Assembly (NCBI GenBank): GCA_903929195.1
Contig: CAIYTT010000083.1
Span: 1-52,565 of the forward strand
Direction: 5' to 3'
DNA: 52,565 nucleotides
DNA from: an uncultured Bacteroidota bacterium
GTDB taxonomy: Bacteria > Bacteroidota > Bacteroidia > Chitinophagales > Chitinophagaceae
Positions 1 to 11,300 of the stretch are shown here, in pieces (the stretch's first letter is position 1; every line of letters begins with the position of its first letter). A program made the position numbers and the translations under genes. Below the pieces are notes generated by a model that was not told the DNA's origin, did no database searches, and saw only the letters and a program-made list of their open reading frames with translations.

Positions 1-2139
1 GCTACCAAAGCGAATGTGCGTACAGCACATGCTGCCCGTACAAGTTTAAGTAAAGCACTTGCTGTGTCGTTTGGTGGTGGGTCGGTAATGGGGCTTGGTG
101 TTGCCGGGCTTGCTGTTTTGGGCTTAGGCGGCTTATTTATAGCATTATTGTATCGTTTTGCACCGGAGGTTTTTTCGGCTACATCAAATGTAGCTACAGG
201 AGATAATGTAAAACTTGCTATTGAAGTATTAACCGGTTTTTCGCTTGGTGCTGAAAGTATAGCTTTATTTGCACGTGTAGGCGGTGGTATTTATACTAAA
301 GCCGCAGACGTAGGTGCAGACCTAGTAGGTAAAGTAGAAGCAGGTATTCCGGAAGATGACCCTCGTAATCCGGCTACAATAGCAGATAACGTGGGCGATA
401 ATGTGGGCGATGTTGCCGGTATGGGTGCCGATTTATTCGGTTCGTACGTTGCAACTGTGCTTGCTACAATGGTTTTGGGGCAAGAAACCATTTCTAAAGA
501 TAATTATAATGGCTTTGCCCCAATATTATTACCAATGTTAATTGCAGGTACCGGCATTGTATTATCAATTATAGGCACTTGGTTTGTACGTATTTCAGAA
601 AAAGCTAAATTAAGTACCAGTGTAGTACAAAGTGCATTGAATATGGGTAATTGGGGTTCGATAGTATTAACGGCTATTTTTTCAATAATACTTGTAAATG
701 CATTATTACCAGATGCTGATATGACTTTACGTGGCATTCCGTTTTCAAAAAATGGAGTAATAGGTGCAATAATGGTAGGCTTAGCAGTAGGTACTTTAAT
801 GAGTATGATTACCGAATATTATACGGCAATGGGTAAACGCCCGGTATTGAGTATCATACGTCAGTCTTCAACCGGAAGTGCAACAAATATTATCGGTGGT
901 TTGGCTGTGGGTATGGAATCTACGTTTTTACCAATTATAGTTTTGGCAGCCGGTATTTATGGTGCACATGCTTGTGCAGGGTTATATGGTGTAGCTATTG
1001 CTGCTGCCGGTATGATGGCCACAACCGCTATGCAATTGGCTATTGATGCTTTTGGCCCTATTGCAGATAATGCAGGTGGAATTGCTGAGATGAGTGAGTT
1101 ACCAAAAGAGGTACGCGAAAAAACAGATATTTTAGATGCTGTTGGTAATACAACTGCTGCTACCGGTAAAGGATTTGCTATAGCATCTGCTGCTTTAACT
1201 TCCTTGGCTTTGTTTGCTGCTTATGTTGGTGTAGTTGAAAAAAATGGTTACGATTTGCAAAATGCCATTAATATTTATCATGCTGATGTATTGGCAGGAC
1301 TTTTTGTTGGAGCAATGATTCCATTTATTTTCTCATCGCTTGCTATACGTGCCGTTGGTGAGGCTGCAATGGCAATGGTTGAAGAAGTTCGCAGGCAGTT
1401 CCGCACAATACCCGGTATTATGGAAGGTACAGGTAAACCGGAATATGATAAATGTGTTGCTATTTCTACTAATGCATCTCTGAAGAAAATGATATTACCC
1501 GGAGCAATTACTATTATTTCTCCATTATTTATTGGTTTTGTATTAGGTCCGGAAGTATTAGGTGGTTTTCTTGCCGGTGCTACTGTTAGTGGTGTACTTA
1601 TGGGTATGTTCCAAAATAATGCCGGTGGTGCTTGGGACAATGCAAAAAAATCTTTTGAAAAAGGTGTAGAAATAAACGGAGAAATCTATTATAAAAAATC
1701 AGAGCCACATAAGGCTTCTGTAACCGGTGATACTGTAGGAGACCCATTTAAAGATACATCAGGTCCTTCTATGAACATTCTTATTAAATTAATGTCTATT
1801 GTTGCACTTGTTATTGCACCTACAATTGCAAGTATGCATAAAAACGATAAAGCACCAATCAATAATAAAGAACAGCAGGAGCTAATAATGCCGGCAAAAG
1901 AAGAAGCTAAACCGGTTGAAAAAGTGAAAGCTAAAGAAGAAGTGAAAGAGGAAAAGGCTAAAGAAGAAATAAAAGAAGAAAAGGTGAAAGAAGAAGTGAA
2001 AGAAGAAAAGCCGGTTAAAGAATATAAAGTTGAGCCGAAAATTAAAAAAGAAAAAAGAACTGAGCATCATAAAGAAGTTAAAAAAGTTAAAAGGAAGCAT
2101 ACAGAATCAGATTACAACTCTGATTACGAAGCACCTTAG
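1..2139 (+). CDS. hppA: K+-dependent membrane-bound pyrophosphatase, 5' partial, with Lys/Glu-rich C-terminal tail
   Basis: Ion-pumping inner-membrane pyrophosphatase that couples PPi hydrolysis to H+ and/or Na+ export. The frame is open from base 1, so roughly the first 90 residues lie outside the window; the GTG at 16 is not a real start. Visible family signatures are [32 protein letters not shown] and [13 protein letters not shown], followed by [10 protein letters not shown], where Ala in place of Lys marks the K+-dependent class. Many hydrophobic helices follow, ending near ALVIAP. After the last helix come about 100 residues very rich in Lys and Glu (repeated KEEVKEEK-type units, then a basic His/Lys stretch), which the family normally lacks. 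In the 16-helix topology this tail would face the periplasm (inference). Whether Na+ or H+ is pumped cannot be decided from the visible part. A strong terminator follows. Confidence 0.96.
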   Translation, partial: ATKANVRTAHAARTSLSKALAVSFGGGSVMGLGVAGLAVLGLGGLFIALLYRFAPEVFSATSNVATGDNVKLAIEVLTGFSLGAESIALFARVGGGIYTKAADVGADLVGKVEAGIPEDDPRNPATIADNVGDNVGDVAGMGADLFGSYVATVLATMVLGQETISKDNYNGFAPILLPMLIAGTGIVLSIIGTWFVRISEKAKLSTSVVQSALNMGNWGSIVLTAIFSIILVNALLPDADMTLRGIPFSKNGVIGAIMVGLAVGTLMSMITEYYTAMGKRPVLSIIRQSSTGSATNIIGGLAVGMESTFLPIIVLAAGIYGAHACAGLYGVAIAAAGMMATTAMQLAIDAFGPIADNAGGIAEMSELPKEVREKTDILDAVGNTTAATGKGFAIASAALTSLALFAAYVGVVEKNGYDLQNAINIYHADVLAGLFVGAMIPFIFSSLAIRAVGEAAMAMVEEVRRQFRTIPGIMEGTGKPEYDKCVAISTNASLKKMILPGAITIISPLFIGFVLGPEVLGGFLAGATVSGVLMGMFQNNAGGAWDNAKKSFEKGVEINGEIYYKKSEPHKASVTGDTVGDPFKDTSGPSMNILIKLMSIVALVIAPTIASMHKNDKAPINNKEQQELIMPAKEEAKPVEKVKAKEEVKEEKAKEEIKEEKVKEEVKEEKPVKEYKVEPKIKKEKRTEHHKEVKKVKRKHTESDYNSDYEAP

Positions 2140-2158
2140 TTTATATTAAAGATTATTA

Positions 2159-2214
2159 GTATTCCCAAATTATAGGATTGTATGTTACAACCTTAATTTG
2201 GGAATACTTTTTTT
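2159..2214 (+). terminator. Rho-independent terminator after hppA
   Basis: A 14-bp perfect stem (GTATTCCCAAATTA at 2159-2172 with its complement at 2194-2207) and a 21-nt loop, followed directly by seven T. It lies 20 bp after the hppA stop codon. Confidence 0.88.
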
Positions 2215-2364
2215 ATATAACCGGATTTAATAGTAGAGTCTGAAAATTGAAATGTACTTTATACGCAAACTTAAATGTTAAACTATACTAACTTTTTACA
2301 CAAACCAAATGCTATGCTTAATTTTACCCGAAATCAAATTTTTTCTTCTTACTAATTTATAATT

Positions 2365-2871
2365 GTGAATAAACGCAACATAATAATTAAGGGCTTGTTT
2401 TTTGCAATAAGTATAATTGCAGTGTTTTTTTATATAAGTTGTAAAAACAAATGCGGTACTACTACTTGCCAAAATAGTGGCACTTGCAGTAATAATAAAT
2501 GTATTTGTCCTACTGGTTACTCGGGTAATAGTTGCCAGAATGCGTGGTCGAGTGAATATATTGGTACTTATAAGTGTTCAAGGGCTGCTTGTACCATACA
2601 TGTAAATGGAGATACTACTTGGCAAAGTGCTGTTACTGTAGCAGCAACAAATGGTGGTTATACCGTTAATATTTCAAACTTCGACAATACGAATGTTACC
2701 CAAGTAGCAACTGTAGATAGCGTTAATAATATTACTATTTCTTTAGCAAGTGGTACTTATGGTGTTGCTGCATCAGGTACGTTTGCTTCTAATAAAATAA
2801 ACTTGCACTACACAACGTATGCACAGGGTGGTATAGCTTATATATGCAATATGACAATGGTTAAAGAGTAA
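2365..2871 (+). CDS. EGF-like lipoprotein
   Basis: Small secreted lipoprotein of unknown role. It starts at GTG 2365; no ATG fits before the signal sequence. Residues 1-26 form a signal peptide with a lipobox ending in ISC. Right after the lipid-bearing Cys comes a compact Cys-rich module (KCGTTTCQNSGTC...CICPTGYSG...C) with EGF-like spacing. A beta-rich domain of about 110 residues follows, with further Cys residues and no motif I recognise. The same design (lipobox, one EGF-like module, short beta domain) is common among Bacteroidota cell-surface lipoproteins. The gene converges on the PaaG-like gene with a gap of only 10 bp. Confidence 0.8.
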   Translation: MNKRNIIIKGLFFAISIIAVFFYISCKNKCGTTTCQNSGTCSNNKCICPTGYSGNSCQNAWSSEYIGTYKCSRAACTIHVNGDTTWQSAVTVAATNGGYTVNISNFDNTNVTQVATVDSVNNITISLASGTYGVAASGTFASNKINLHYTTYAQGGIAYICNMTMVKE

Positions 2872-2881
2872 ACTTTGAAAT

Positions 2882-3658
2882 TTATTTACCTGTAAATACC
2901 GGTTTTCTTTTTTCTAAGAATGCAAGCACACCTTCCTTAAAATCGGCAGAAGCACCAGCTTCCATTTGTACTGTTTTTTCTGCATTCAGTTGCTGTTCTA
3001 AGGTATTATTGAAAGTAGAGTTCAATAATCTTTTTGTTAACCCGATACCTAATGTAGGCATTTGAGCTAAGGTGAAAGCCATTTTTTTAGTTTCAGTTTC
3101 AAAAAGTTCGTCAGTATAGCATTTGTATATCATGCCCATAGTTACAGCGTCTTTAGCCATTACTTTTTCCGCAGTCATCATTAAAGCTGCTGCTCTTTGT
3201 AAGCCCACTAATCTGGGTAAAAAGTAAGTACCGCCACTATCGGGTATTAAGCCAATTTTGCTAAATGCTTGTATGAAAAATGCAGATTCATTAGCTACTA
3301 CAATATCGCAAGCAAGGGCAATATTTGCACCTGCACCGGCAGCAACACCATTTACGGCAGCGATTACAGGCTTTTCAATATTTCTTATTTTTAAAATTGT
3401 TGCATTATAATATTCACGCACCATTAATTCAAAATCTTCAGGGCTTGGGTTTGTGGCTTCAGATAAATCTTGCCCCGAACAAAATCCTTTTCCCGCACCG
3501 GTTATATAGATGCACCGAACGGTGTCGTCATTTTGACATTTATCCAAATGTGCCTGTAGTTCCAAAGCCATATCGCGATTAAAGCTATTGTATTTTTCAG
3601 GACGGTTAAGAGTAATAATACCAACACCGTTTTCTATATTAAATAAAGTTGCTGTCAT
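2882..3658 (-). CDS. paaG: Enoyl-CoA hydratase/isomerase family protein, PaaG-like
   Basis: Cytoplasmic crotonase-fold enzyme (258 aa). The sequence tracks PaaG, the ring-1,2-epoxyphenylacetyl-CoA isomerase of phenylacetate breakdown, along its whole length: LNRPEKYNSFN, ITGAGKGFCSGQDL and AAVNGVAAGAGA (the two oxyanion-hole strands), AFSKIGLIPDSGGT with the catalytic Asp at residue 140, and a FTGK C-terminus identical to that of PaaG. No other paa gene lies nearby, so a role in general beta-oxidation as a 2,3-enoyl-CoA hydratase or isomerase is also possible. A -7 box (TATCTTTG, minus strand, 3663-3670) ends only 4 nt before the ATG, so the mRNA may have almost no leader. Confidence 0.88.
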   Translation of the reverse strand: MTATLFNIENGVGIITLNRPEKYNSFNRDMALELQAHLDKCQNDDTVRCIYITGAGKGFCSGQDLSEATNPSPEDFELMVREYYNATILKIRNIEKPVIAAVNGVAAGAGANIALACDIVVANESAFFIQAFSKIGLIPDSGGTYFLPRLVGLQRAAALMMTAEKVMAKDAVTMGMIYKCYTDELFETETKKMAFTLAQMPTLGIGLTKRLLNSTFNNTLEQQLNAEKTVQMEAGASADFKEGVLAFLEKRKPVFTGK

Positions 3659-3662
3659 GATA

Positions 3663-3670
3663 CAAAGATA
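3663..3670 (-). promoter_or_regulatory. -7 promoter box for the PaaG-like gene
   Basis: TATCTTTG on the minus strand matches the Bacteroidota -7 consensus TAnnTTTG. It sits 4 nt from the start codon. I see no clear -33 TTG at the usual spacing. Confidence 0.55.
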
Positions 3671-3754
3671 ATAAAGTCGCTTTAAAATAATAGGGTTTCA
3701 GTTTTCGGAATATTTTAAATGGAGAAAAGTCTAAATTATTTTTTAATGTTAGAA

Positions 3755-3791
3755 TAAAAAAAATGCAATTAATAGTATCTTTTTTAATTGC
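3755..3791 (-). terminator. Terminator after the TM2 gene pair
   Basis: On the minus strand GCAATTAA pairs with TTAATTGC around an 11-nt loop, followed by a run of eight T. It lies 6 bp past the stop codon of the downstream TM2 gene. Confidence 0.65.
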
Positions 3792-3797
3792 GTATTA

Positions 3798-4310
3798 TCA
3801 GCATCTATTTCTGTTAGGTCTATCATAATCTCCATATTTAGGTTTCAAATTCCCACTGCATATTCTGAAAAAATCAACAAACTCCCAAATCAATATCTCT
3901 AATAGTAAAAATATTCCAAAAAAATACCCTACTACAATTAACGTTGTTGAAAAAGAAATGTCAATAGCTAAAAATACTAAAGAAAAAGCGAATGCGAATG
4001 ACAATAATTGAGCTAAACCTTGCCTTACATAGCCCAAATAAAATCTATGGATACCAAATAAACAGAATCCTAAAATTGGTAAACTCAAAAGGATAGCTGC
4101 CCATTTTTTCTTATTTTGTCTATGCTGTATAAATCTGTCATGATTATTTAGTTCATATTGTTTTAATGTGGTAATTGTTTTAATAGAATTGACATGAGAA
4201 AAATTACATTCTTTGCTTATTGTAGTTTCTCTTATTATAAAAGCTGCATTACATTTATATGTAAAAAATAACATAAAACAGAATAAAAATGAAATGTATT
4301 TTTTTTGCAT
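3798..4310 (-). CDS. TM2-domain membrane protein, downstream copy
   Basis: Signal-peptide-bearing membrane protein of 170 aa. After an N-terminal signal and a polar stretch, residues of about 70-155 form a TM2 domain: a KKKWAAILLSLPILG segment, the signature GIHRFYLGYVRQGLAQLL, and a second hydrophobic part ending in WEFVDFFRI. TM2 domains are two-helix modules of unclear biochemical role. The C-terminus (LKPKYGDYDRPNRNR) is almost the same as in the neighbouring paralogue, so the two arose by tandem duplication. The start lies 6 bp after the stop of the upstream copy, which suggests one transcript. Confidence 0.82.
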   Translation of the reverse strand: MQKKYISFLFCFMLFFTYKCNAAFIIRETTISKECNFSHVNSIKTITTLKQYELNNHDRFIQHRQNKKKWAAILLSLPILGFCLFGIHRFYLGYVRQGLAQLLSFAFAFSLVFLAIDISFSTTLIVVGYFFGIFLLLEILIWEFVDFFRICSGNLKPKYGDYDRPNRNRC

Positions 4311-4316
4311 GGCATT

Positions 4317-4865
4317 TTATCTATTTCTGTTGGGTCTGCTATAGTCTCCAAATTTAGGTTTCAAATCTCCAATACATATTCTGAAAAAATCGATTACTTC
4401 CCATAATAATGCTCCAAAAATTAAAACTGCTCCAATTCCGGCAATAATTTCAGTTCCCGCAGTAGCTGTGGCAATTGCAAGAGAAATAGCTACTAAAAGT
4501 GTAATGTATCCTAATAAAAATGCCAACAATTGAACAAGCCCTTGCCATACATAGCCTAAGTAAAATCTATGAACACCATAAAAGCAAAGTCCAAAAAGCG
4601 GACAGCTTAATAAGATAGCTAACAATTGACTCTTATTTTGTTTATGATGTACATGCCGGTCATTACTATAATGTTCATAAGGGTTTAAGTTAATCTTTTC
4701 TATATTTAAATTATTGGGTTCTTCCTTTCGAATTAGGTTTATATCTTTATAAATATTCCAAGATATATATGTTGTTTCTTTAATAATAAAAGCAGCATTA
4801 CTTTTTGTAGGGAAAATAATACCGAGCATTATTATAACAAAAAGGAATTTGAATATTTTTTGCAT
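4317..4865 (-). CDS. TM2-domain membrane protein, upstream copy
   Basis: First gene of a two-gene TM2 operon (182 aa). It has a signal peptide (KFLFVIIMLGIIF...KSNA), then AAFIIKETT, also present in the paralogue, a polar linker, and a TM2 domain with KSQLLAILLSCPLFG, GVHRFYLGYVWQGLVQLL and LLWEVIDFFRI. The hydrophobic part is longer than in the downstream copy. Function unknown. A long AT-rich region separates it from the divergent giant surface-protein gene, so each probably has its own promoter. Confidence 0.82.
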   Translation of the reverse strand: MQKIFKFLFVIIMLGIIFPTKSNAAFIIKETTYISWNIYKDINLIRKEEPNNLNIEKINLNPYEHYSNDRHVHHKQNKSQLLAILLSCPLFGLCFYGVHRFYLGYVWQGLVQLLAFLLGYITLLVAISLAIATATAGTEIIAGIGAVLIFGALLWEVIDFFRICIGDLKPKFGDYSRPNRNR

Positions 4866-5320
4866 ATTTATACATCTTTAATTTTCTTTAACACAATTAT
4901 CATGCCAAAAAGTACTGTTAATTAAAAAATAAGTTTATTTGTTTCTCGTTTTTTATATAAACAAAAAAAATATTAAATAAGGATTCATTTCTATCAAACG
5001 AATTGAGAAAATATGTCGTCTTGTATAGTGTTATGTTGTATTAAAGTTATATTTAGATTATATTGTTTGAAATAAATTTGTTTTTATGTATAATTTAAAC
5101 TTTATAAAGTATTTATTGTCAAATAGATGTCATATTTGGTATAAAAATTATGTTTTGAATATTTGTTTAACCAATAATTATTATTGAATCAAAAAAATAA
5201 AAAAAATTAAAAAAAATAAGCTCAAATATATAAATTAATAAAAAAACAGTCTAATTTTAACCTTAATTATTTGTAAGTATTTATTTTAACCCACATATTG
5301 TTGTATTTTAAATTTTTTTT
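4866..5320. other. AT-rich divergent intergenic region
   Basis: About 455 bp between the TM2 operon and the giant repeat protein, extremely A/T-rich with several poly-A tracts. One -7-like box TAAATTTG (5073-5080, plus) is present, but no TTG lies at a proper distance upstream of it. No coding frame or stable hairpin seen. Confidence 0.5.
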
Positions 5321-8300
5321 ATGAAAAAAATCTATTTATTGTTACTTACCTGCTTTTTTGGCAGCATTGCGCATGGGCAAACCATAGACACTATTTATGC
5401 TATTGCTTCCGGGTATGCTGATAACAGCAGAGGTGCTATTATTAGCGACAGTATCGTTTCTTCGCCTATTGGACAAAGAGCCTACGGTGTGTTTGACTTG
5501 AGTATAATACCTGCCGGGTCTTCAATAAATTATGTGAAAATGGGATTTAATATTGACACCATATTAAGTGGTGGTTTCCCTCCTTCCGGCTGGAATATTT
5601 ACGGTATTGACAGTGATTTGTCTTTAGCTACAAGTGAACCTGTATTGTATGCTGACCTTGTTACCGGTTCTTCCTTATATACAGCAACGTGGGGTACTGT
5701 TTCGGGCAACGTTTTGCTGGCATCAACGGCTGCAAGTGTTACGTTTGTTTCTACTTATATAGGTAATAAGATATCAATGTCTTATACAAGTGGTGGTGGC
5801 GTAGCATACGTTATGACGGGGGCTAGCGGAACGCATACGGGAACAGGTTTTCATGCACCATATATAATAGTATCTTATTGCCAACCTGCAATTTCAGGAC
5901 CTAATTCTGTTTGTCCGGGTGGTACAATTACTTTATCAGACGCATCTTCGGGTGGTACTTGGATTTCTTCAAATGTTGGTGCTGCAACTATTGGTTCTAC
6001 TACCGGTGTAGTAACAGGTGTGGCAAGTGGTACCACAAACATCTCTTATGTTATTGGTTCTTGTACTACAATTAAAACAATTTCTGTAACTGCAATACCT
6101 GCAATCTTACCTTCTTCTTCGGTTAATATTTGTTTAGTTGGTGGTTCTGTAACATTAAGCGATGCGAGTTCAGGTGGTACATGGACATCAGGTACTACAT
6201 CAGTAGCAACTATTGGTTCTTCCTCCGGGGTAATTACTCCTATTGGTGACGGTACTTCAAGAATAACCTATACTTTGGGCAGTTGCTCTGTTGTGAAAGA
6301 TGTTACAGTAAGAGGTCCGGGTCCAATAACCCCGGCTTCGGGTACAATATGTGTTGGTGGAACAATATTATTATCAGATACATCAACAACTGGTACGTGG
6401 TCTGCTACAGGTTCGGCTGCCACTGTTTCGGGTGGTTTGGTTACCGGTGTTGCTGCCGGTGTTGTTACCATACATTTCTCTAATGTTTCATGTACAGTAA
6501 ATTCTGTTATTACTGTAAATGCTGCTCCCACATCAATCAGTGGTTCTTCAACTGTTTGCGTTGGTTCTTCTATTTCGCTTTCAGATGCTATTTCCGGTGG
6601 TACTTGGTCTATTACGAATGGTCATGCTACCATTTCAGGTATAGGTGTTGTTACGGGAGTTAGTTCAGGAATTGATACTGTTATATATAGTATAGGTACT
6701 TGTTCTGTCTCCACACCAATAACAGTAAACGGACCTGCTGCTATTTCGCCGGGTATTGCTACTGTTTGTTCCGGTGGCACAGTAACATTAACAGATGCTA
6801 CACCTGGTGGTGTATGGAGTACATTTAACGCAAGTATAGCTACCGTTGTTGGTGGTGTGGTTACTGGCGGTTCAACAACGGGTCTTGATACTATCTATTA
6901 TACACTATCGGGTTGTTCACAATTTGCATTAATTACCGTAAATACAGGTGGTTCTCCAATTTTGGGTTCTTCAACGGTGTGTACGGGTTCTACAATAACA
7001 TTAAGTGATGCTACAGGCGGTGGTACTTGGTCTAGTAGTACCGTATCACATGCAACTGTTGGTGGTGGCACAGGTGTAGTTACCGGTGTTGCAGCGGGTA
7101 CTACAACCATAACTTATACTATAGGTAGCTGTTTTGTTACTAAAATAGTTACTGTTAATGCAAGTCCTTCAGCAATTTCACCATCTTCACTAACTTTATG
7201 TATCGGTTCTACCTCTACTATGTCGGATGTTACAAGTGGTGGTACATGGACAAGCAGCACACCCGGGATAGCAACAGTAGGTGCAACAACGGGTATTGTA
7301 AATGCATTAACAGTAGGTACTACAACGATTAGTTATACTGTAGCTTCTTGCTCTGCCACAGCCCCGGTTACAGTAGTAGCAGGTCCTGCTGCCATATCGG
7401 GTTCTACACATGTTTGTACCGGTAGTACCATAACATTATCCGATGCTTCCGGTGGCGGTACATGGTCTAGCAGTACTCCGGGTACAGCAACCGTTGGTAT
7501 TGCAACAGGTGTTGTTACAGGTATAACACCTGGTACAGTAAATATATCTTATACAGTAGGTTCTTGTTCTACTACTACTACAATTACAGTAAATGCTTCA
7601 CCGGCAGCCGTTTCGCCATCGTCACTTACAGTATGTATCGGTACTGCTTCTACATTATCTGATTTAACTTCAGGTGGTACTTGGACGAGTAGTACACCGG
7701 GTGTTGCTACCGTTGGTGTATTTACCGGTTCGGTAACAGGTGTTACAGCGGGTGCTGCAACTATTAGTTATACAGTAGGTTCTTGTTCTTCTACATCTGC
7801 TGTTACAGTGGTTGCAGGTCCAAGTGCTATATTAGGTTCTACGAGTGTTTGTACCGGAAGCACAATTACATTATCAGATGCATCGGGTGGTGGTACTTGG
7901 ACAAGTAGTACACCCGCAGTTGCTACAATAGGTGCTGCAAGTGGTATTGTAACCGGTGTTGGTGCTGGTACAACAACCATAACATATTCGGCAGGTTCTT
8001 GTTATTCTGTAAGTACTATTACTGTAAATGCAGCACCTTCTGCTCTTTCATCTGCTACATTAACTATATGTACAGGTACATCAAGTACATTAACCGATGC
8101 TACAAGCGGTGGTACTTGGACTTCGTCAGCTCCTTTGGTTGCTACAGTTGCAGGTGGTGTTGTAAACGGATTAACAGCAGGTAGTGCTACTATATTATAT
8201 ACAGTAGGCGGCTGTTCGGTATCATCAGCTATAACAGTAATCAATAGTCCGACTGCAATAATGCCTTCCGGTTCTGTAAGTGTTTGTTCGGGTTCAACAG

Positions 8301-11300
8301 TAACCCTTTCAGATGCATCAGCGGGTGGTACTTGGTCAAGTGGTTCTTCGGGTATTGCAACTGTAGGTGCAGGTACAGGTATCGTTACCGGTGTCAGTGC
8401 AGGTTCAGCAACAATATCATATACAGTAGGTACTTGTTCTGCAACACAAGTTGTTGTAGTTAATCCAAGCCCTTCAGCAATATCTCCTGCTGTTGCTACA
8501 GTATGTACAGGAACAAATATTACATTAACAGATGCCTTTAGCGGTGGAATATGGACAACATCAGCTCCGGGTGTTGCAACAGTGAGTGCCGGTGTTGTTT
8601 CAGGCATAAGCGTTGGTAGTGCAACTATATTTTATACATTAGGTACTTGTTCGGTTTCTGCGGCTATAACTGTAGCAGCAAGTCCGGCAGCTATTTCTCC
8701 TTCAACTGCAACAATTTGCGTTGGTGGTACTGCTGCTTTAGGTGATGCTACCGCAGGCGGTACATGGACAAGTAGTTCTTCTGCAATTGCAAGTGTTGCC
8801 GGTGGTGTTGTAACAGGTGTTGCATCGGGTATGGCTACTATTTCTTATACAGTAGGTTCTTGTTATTCTACTGCTGCAGTAACCGTTAGTCCAACACCTA
8901 CAGCAATTACGCCTGCTGTGCCTGTTGTTTGTGTGTCAGGTTTTACATTATTATCTGAAACAGTAGGTGGCGGTACATGGACAAGCACTGCAAGCGGTAT
9001 TGCTTCCGTTGCATCTACAGGAATGGTTACAGGTGTTACAGTAGGTACAGCAACAATATCTTATGCTATCGGTTCTTGTGCTACATCGGTAACGGTTACT
9101 GTTAATCCTTTACCGGTTGCAGGTACTATTACCGGTTATAATCGCTTATGCGGTTTAGGTTCTACTATTTTGGCAGATGGTGCACCGGGTGGTGTATGGA
9201 GTACATTAAACGGTAATGCTACAGTTGCAGGTGGTGTAGTAACAGGTGTTTCTACAGGTGCAGACATTATTTTCTATTCAGTAACAAATAGTTGTGGTAC
9301 TGCTACCGCTTCAGACAGTGTATATATAGATGCTGCTCCAGATGCAGGATTTATTTCAGGTCCTGATACAATTTGTGCAGGTTCATTCACAATATTAACT
9401 GATTTATCGGCAGGTGGCATTTGGAGTATTAGTAATACAAATGCTACTATTACAAGTACAGGTATTGCAAGTGGTATAACAACCGGTTTTGATACGGTAT
9501 CATATACTGTTACCAACTCTTGTGGTACTGCTTCAACTACAAAATCAGTATTTATCAAGCCTTTACCTAATCCGGGTGTTATTACAGGTCTATCAGAAGT
9601 TTGCGTTGGTTCTACAATTGCTTTAACCGACCCTGTTATGGGTGGTGTATGGGGTAGAACAACTACACATGCTTCTGTTTCTACTTCCGGTATTGTAACA
9701 GGTCTTTCTGCCGGTGCAGATACAATTGTTTATGGTTTAACAAACAGTTGCGGTACTATATATGCAATTCAACCTATAACGGTTAATCCATTACCTGCCG
9801 CAGGTACCATTACCGGTTCTTCAAGTGTTTGCGTAGGCTCGTTAATTACCTTAACAGATGCTACTGTGGGTGGTGTTTGGAGTAGCAGCAATACGAATGC
9901 AACCGTTACAACATCAGGCGTAGTTACGGGTGTTACTTATGGCATAGATACAATACAATATACATACACAAACGTGTGCGGTACAGCATCAACAATTAAA
10001 ATAATTACTGTAAACGGCTTACCTGGTTCGGGTAGCCTTAGCGGTCCGAGCAGTGTTTGCGTTGGTTCTGCTATTACTTTAATTGAAACGTTCCCAGGGG
10101 GTGTATGGACAGCTACAAATACAACAGCTTCAGTAACAGGTTTAGGTGTTGTACATGGATTAGTTGCCGGTACAGATACTATTAATTATACAGTTATTAA
10201 TGCTTGCGGAACGGGCATTATTTCTTATCCGGTTGTAGTAAATCCATTACCGAATGCAGGTACAATATTAGGTTCTTCAATTATTTGTGTTGGTTCTTTA
10301 ATTACTTTATCTGACATGGCTTCTGGTGGTGCATGGAGTGCAAGTAATGCAAATGCAACTATTTCAAGTACAGGTATGGTAATTGGCGTTACAACCGGTA
10401 CTGATTTAATTTCGTATAGTGTTACCAATATGTGCGGTACAGCAATTGCTGCTAAACTGCTTACTATTAACCCATTCCCGGTTGCAGGTGTTATTTCAGG
10501 TGATTCTGATGTATGCGTAGGTTCAACACTTGCTCTTACAGAGTCATTAACCGGTGGTGTTTGGAGTAGTGGTAGTGCATTGGCTACTATTAGTTCTACC
10601 GGTGTGGTAACAGGTGTTACTGCCGGTACAGATACAATAAGCTATACAATAACAGGAGTATGCGGTGTAGTAGGTACATTCAAATCAATAACTGTTAATC
10701 CTTTGGCTGATGCAGGAACAATTATGGGTATGGATAGTGTTTGTTTAGGTTCTTCTACAATATTAACAGAAACAGTAATGGGTGGTGTATGGAGTGCAGG
10801 TAATACTCGTGCCACAGTAAGTACTACTGGTTTAGTAACAGGTGTTACTGCCGGTGCAGACCCAATATCTTACACAGTTACTAATGGTTGCGGTCCGGTT
10901 TCAACTGTTATTACAGAACAAGTAGTAACTTTCCCAAGTGCAGGTACAATAACCGGTATTGCTACAGTTTGTGAGGGTGCAACAACAACGTTAACAGATG
11001 CTGCACCGGGTGGTACATGGCTTACTAGTAATGCAAATGCCACTGTTACAAGTACGGGTGGCGTAACAGGTGTTACTGCCGGTATCGATTCAATATTCTA
11101 CTCAGTATCAAACGTTTGCGGTACAGCTGTTGCAAATAAGATTGTTACTATTAATCCTTCGCCTGTTGTACCGGCTATTGTTGGTGCTACTAACCTTTGC
11201 TTAGGTTCTACAACTACATTAGTTGACGGTTTAGCGGGTGGTCATTGGTCAAGCAGTAGTTCTGCTGTTGCTACGATTGGTTCGGGCAGTGGTTTGGTTA

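Noticed and set aside
1882-2100. Phe-rich antisense frame opposite the hppA tail
   Set aside because: Direct mirror of the Lys/Glu-rich codons (AAA/GAA read as TTT/TTC).
5073-5080. TAAATTTG as the promoter of the giant repeat protein
   Set aside because: No TTG at 17-23 bp upstream, and a 240-bp leader would follow; AT-rich DNA gives such boxes by chance.
8002-8607. 201-codon open frame antisense to the giant repeat protein, plus similar ones every few hundred bases
   Set aside because: They share the period of the Ig-like repeats and read as low-complexity Val/Pro/Thr protein. They are shadows of the repeat composition.
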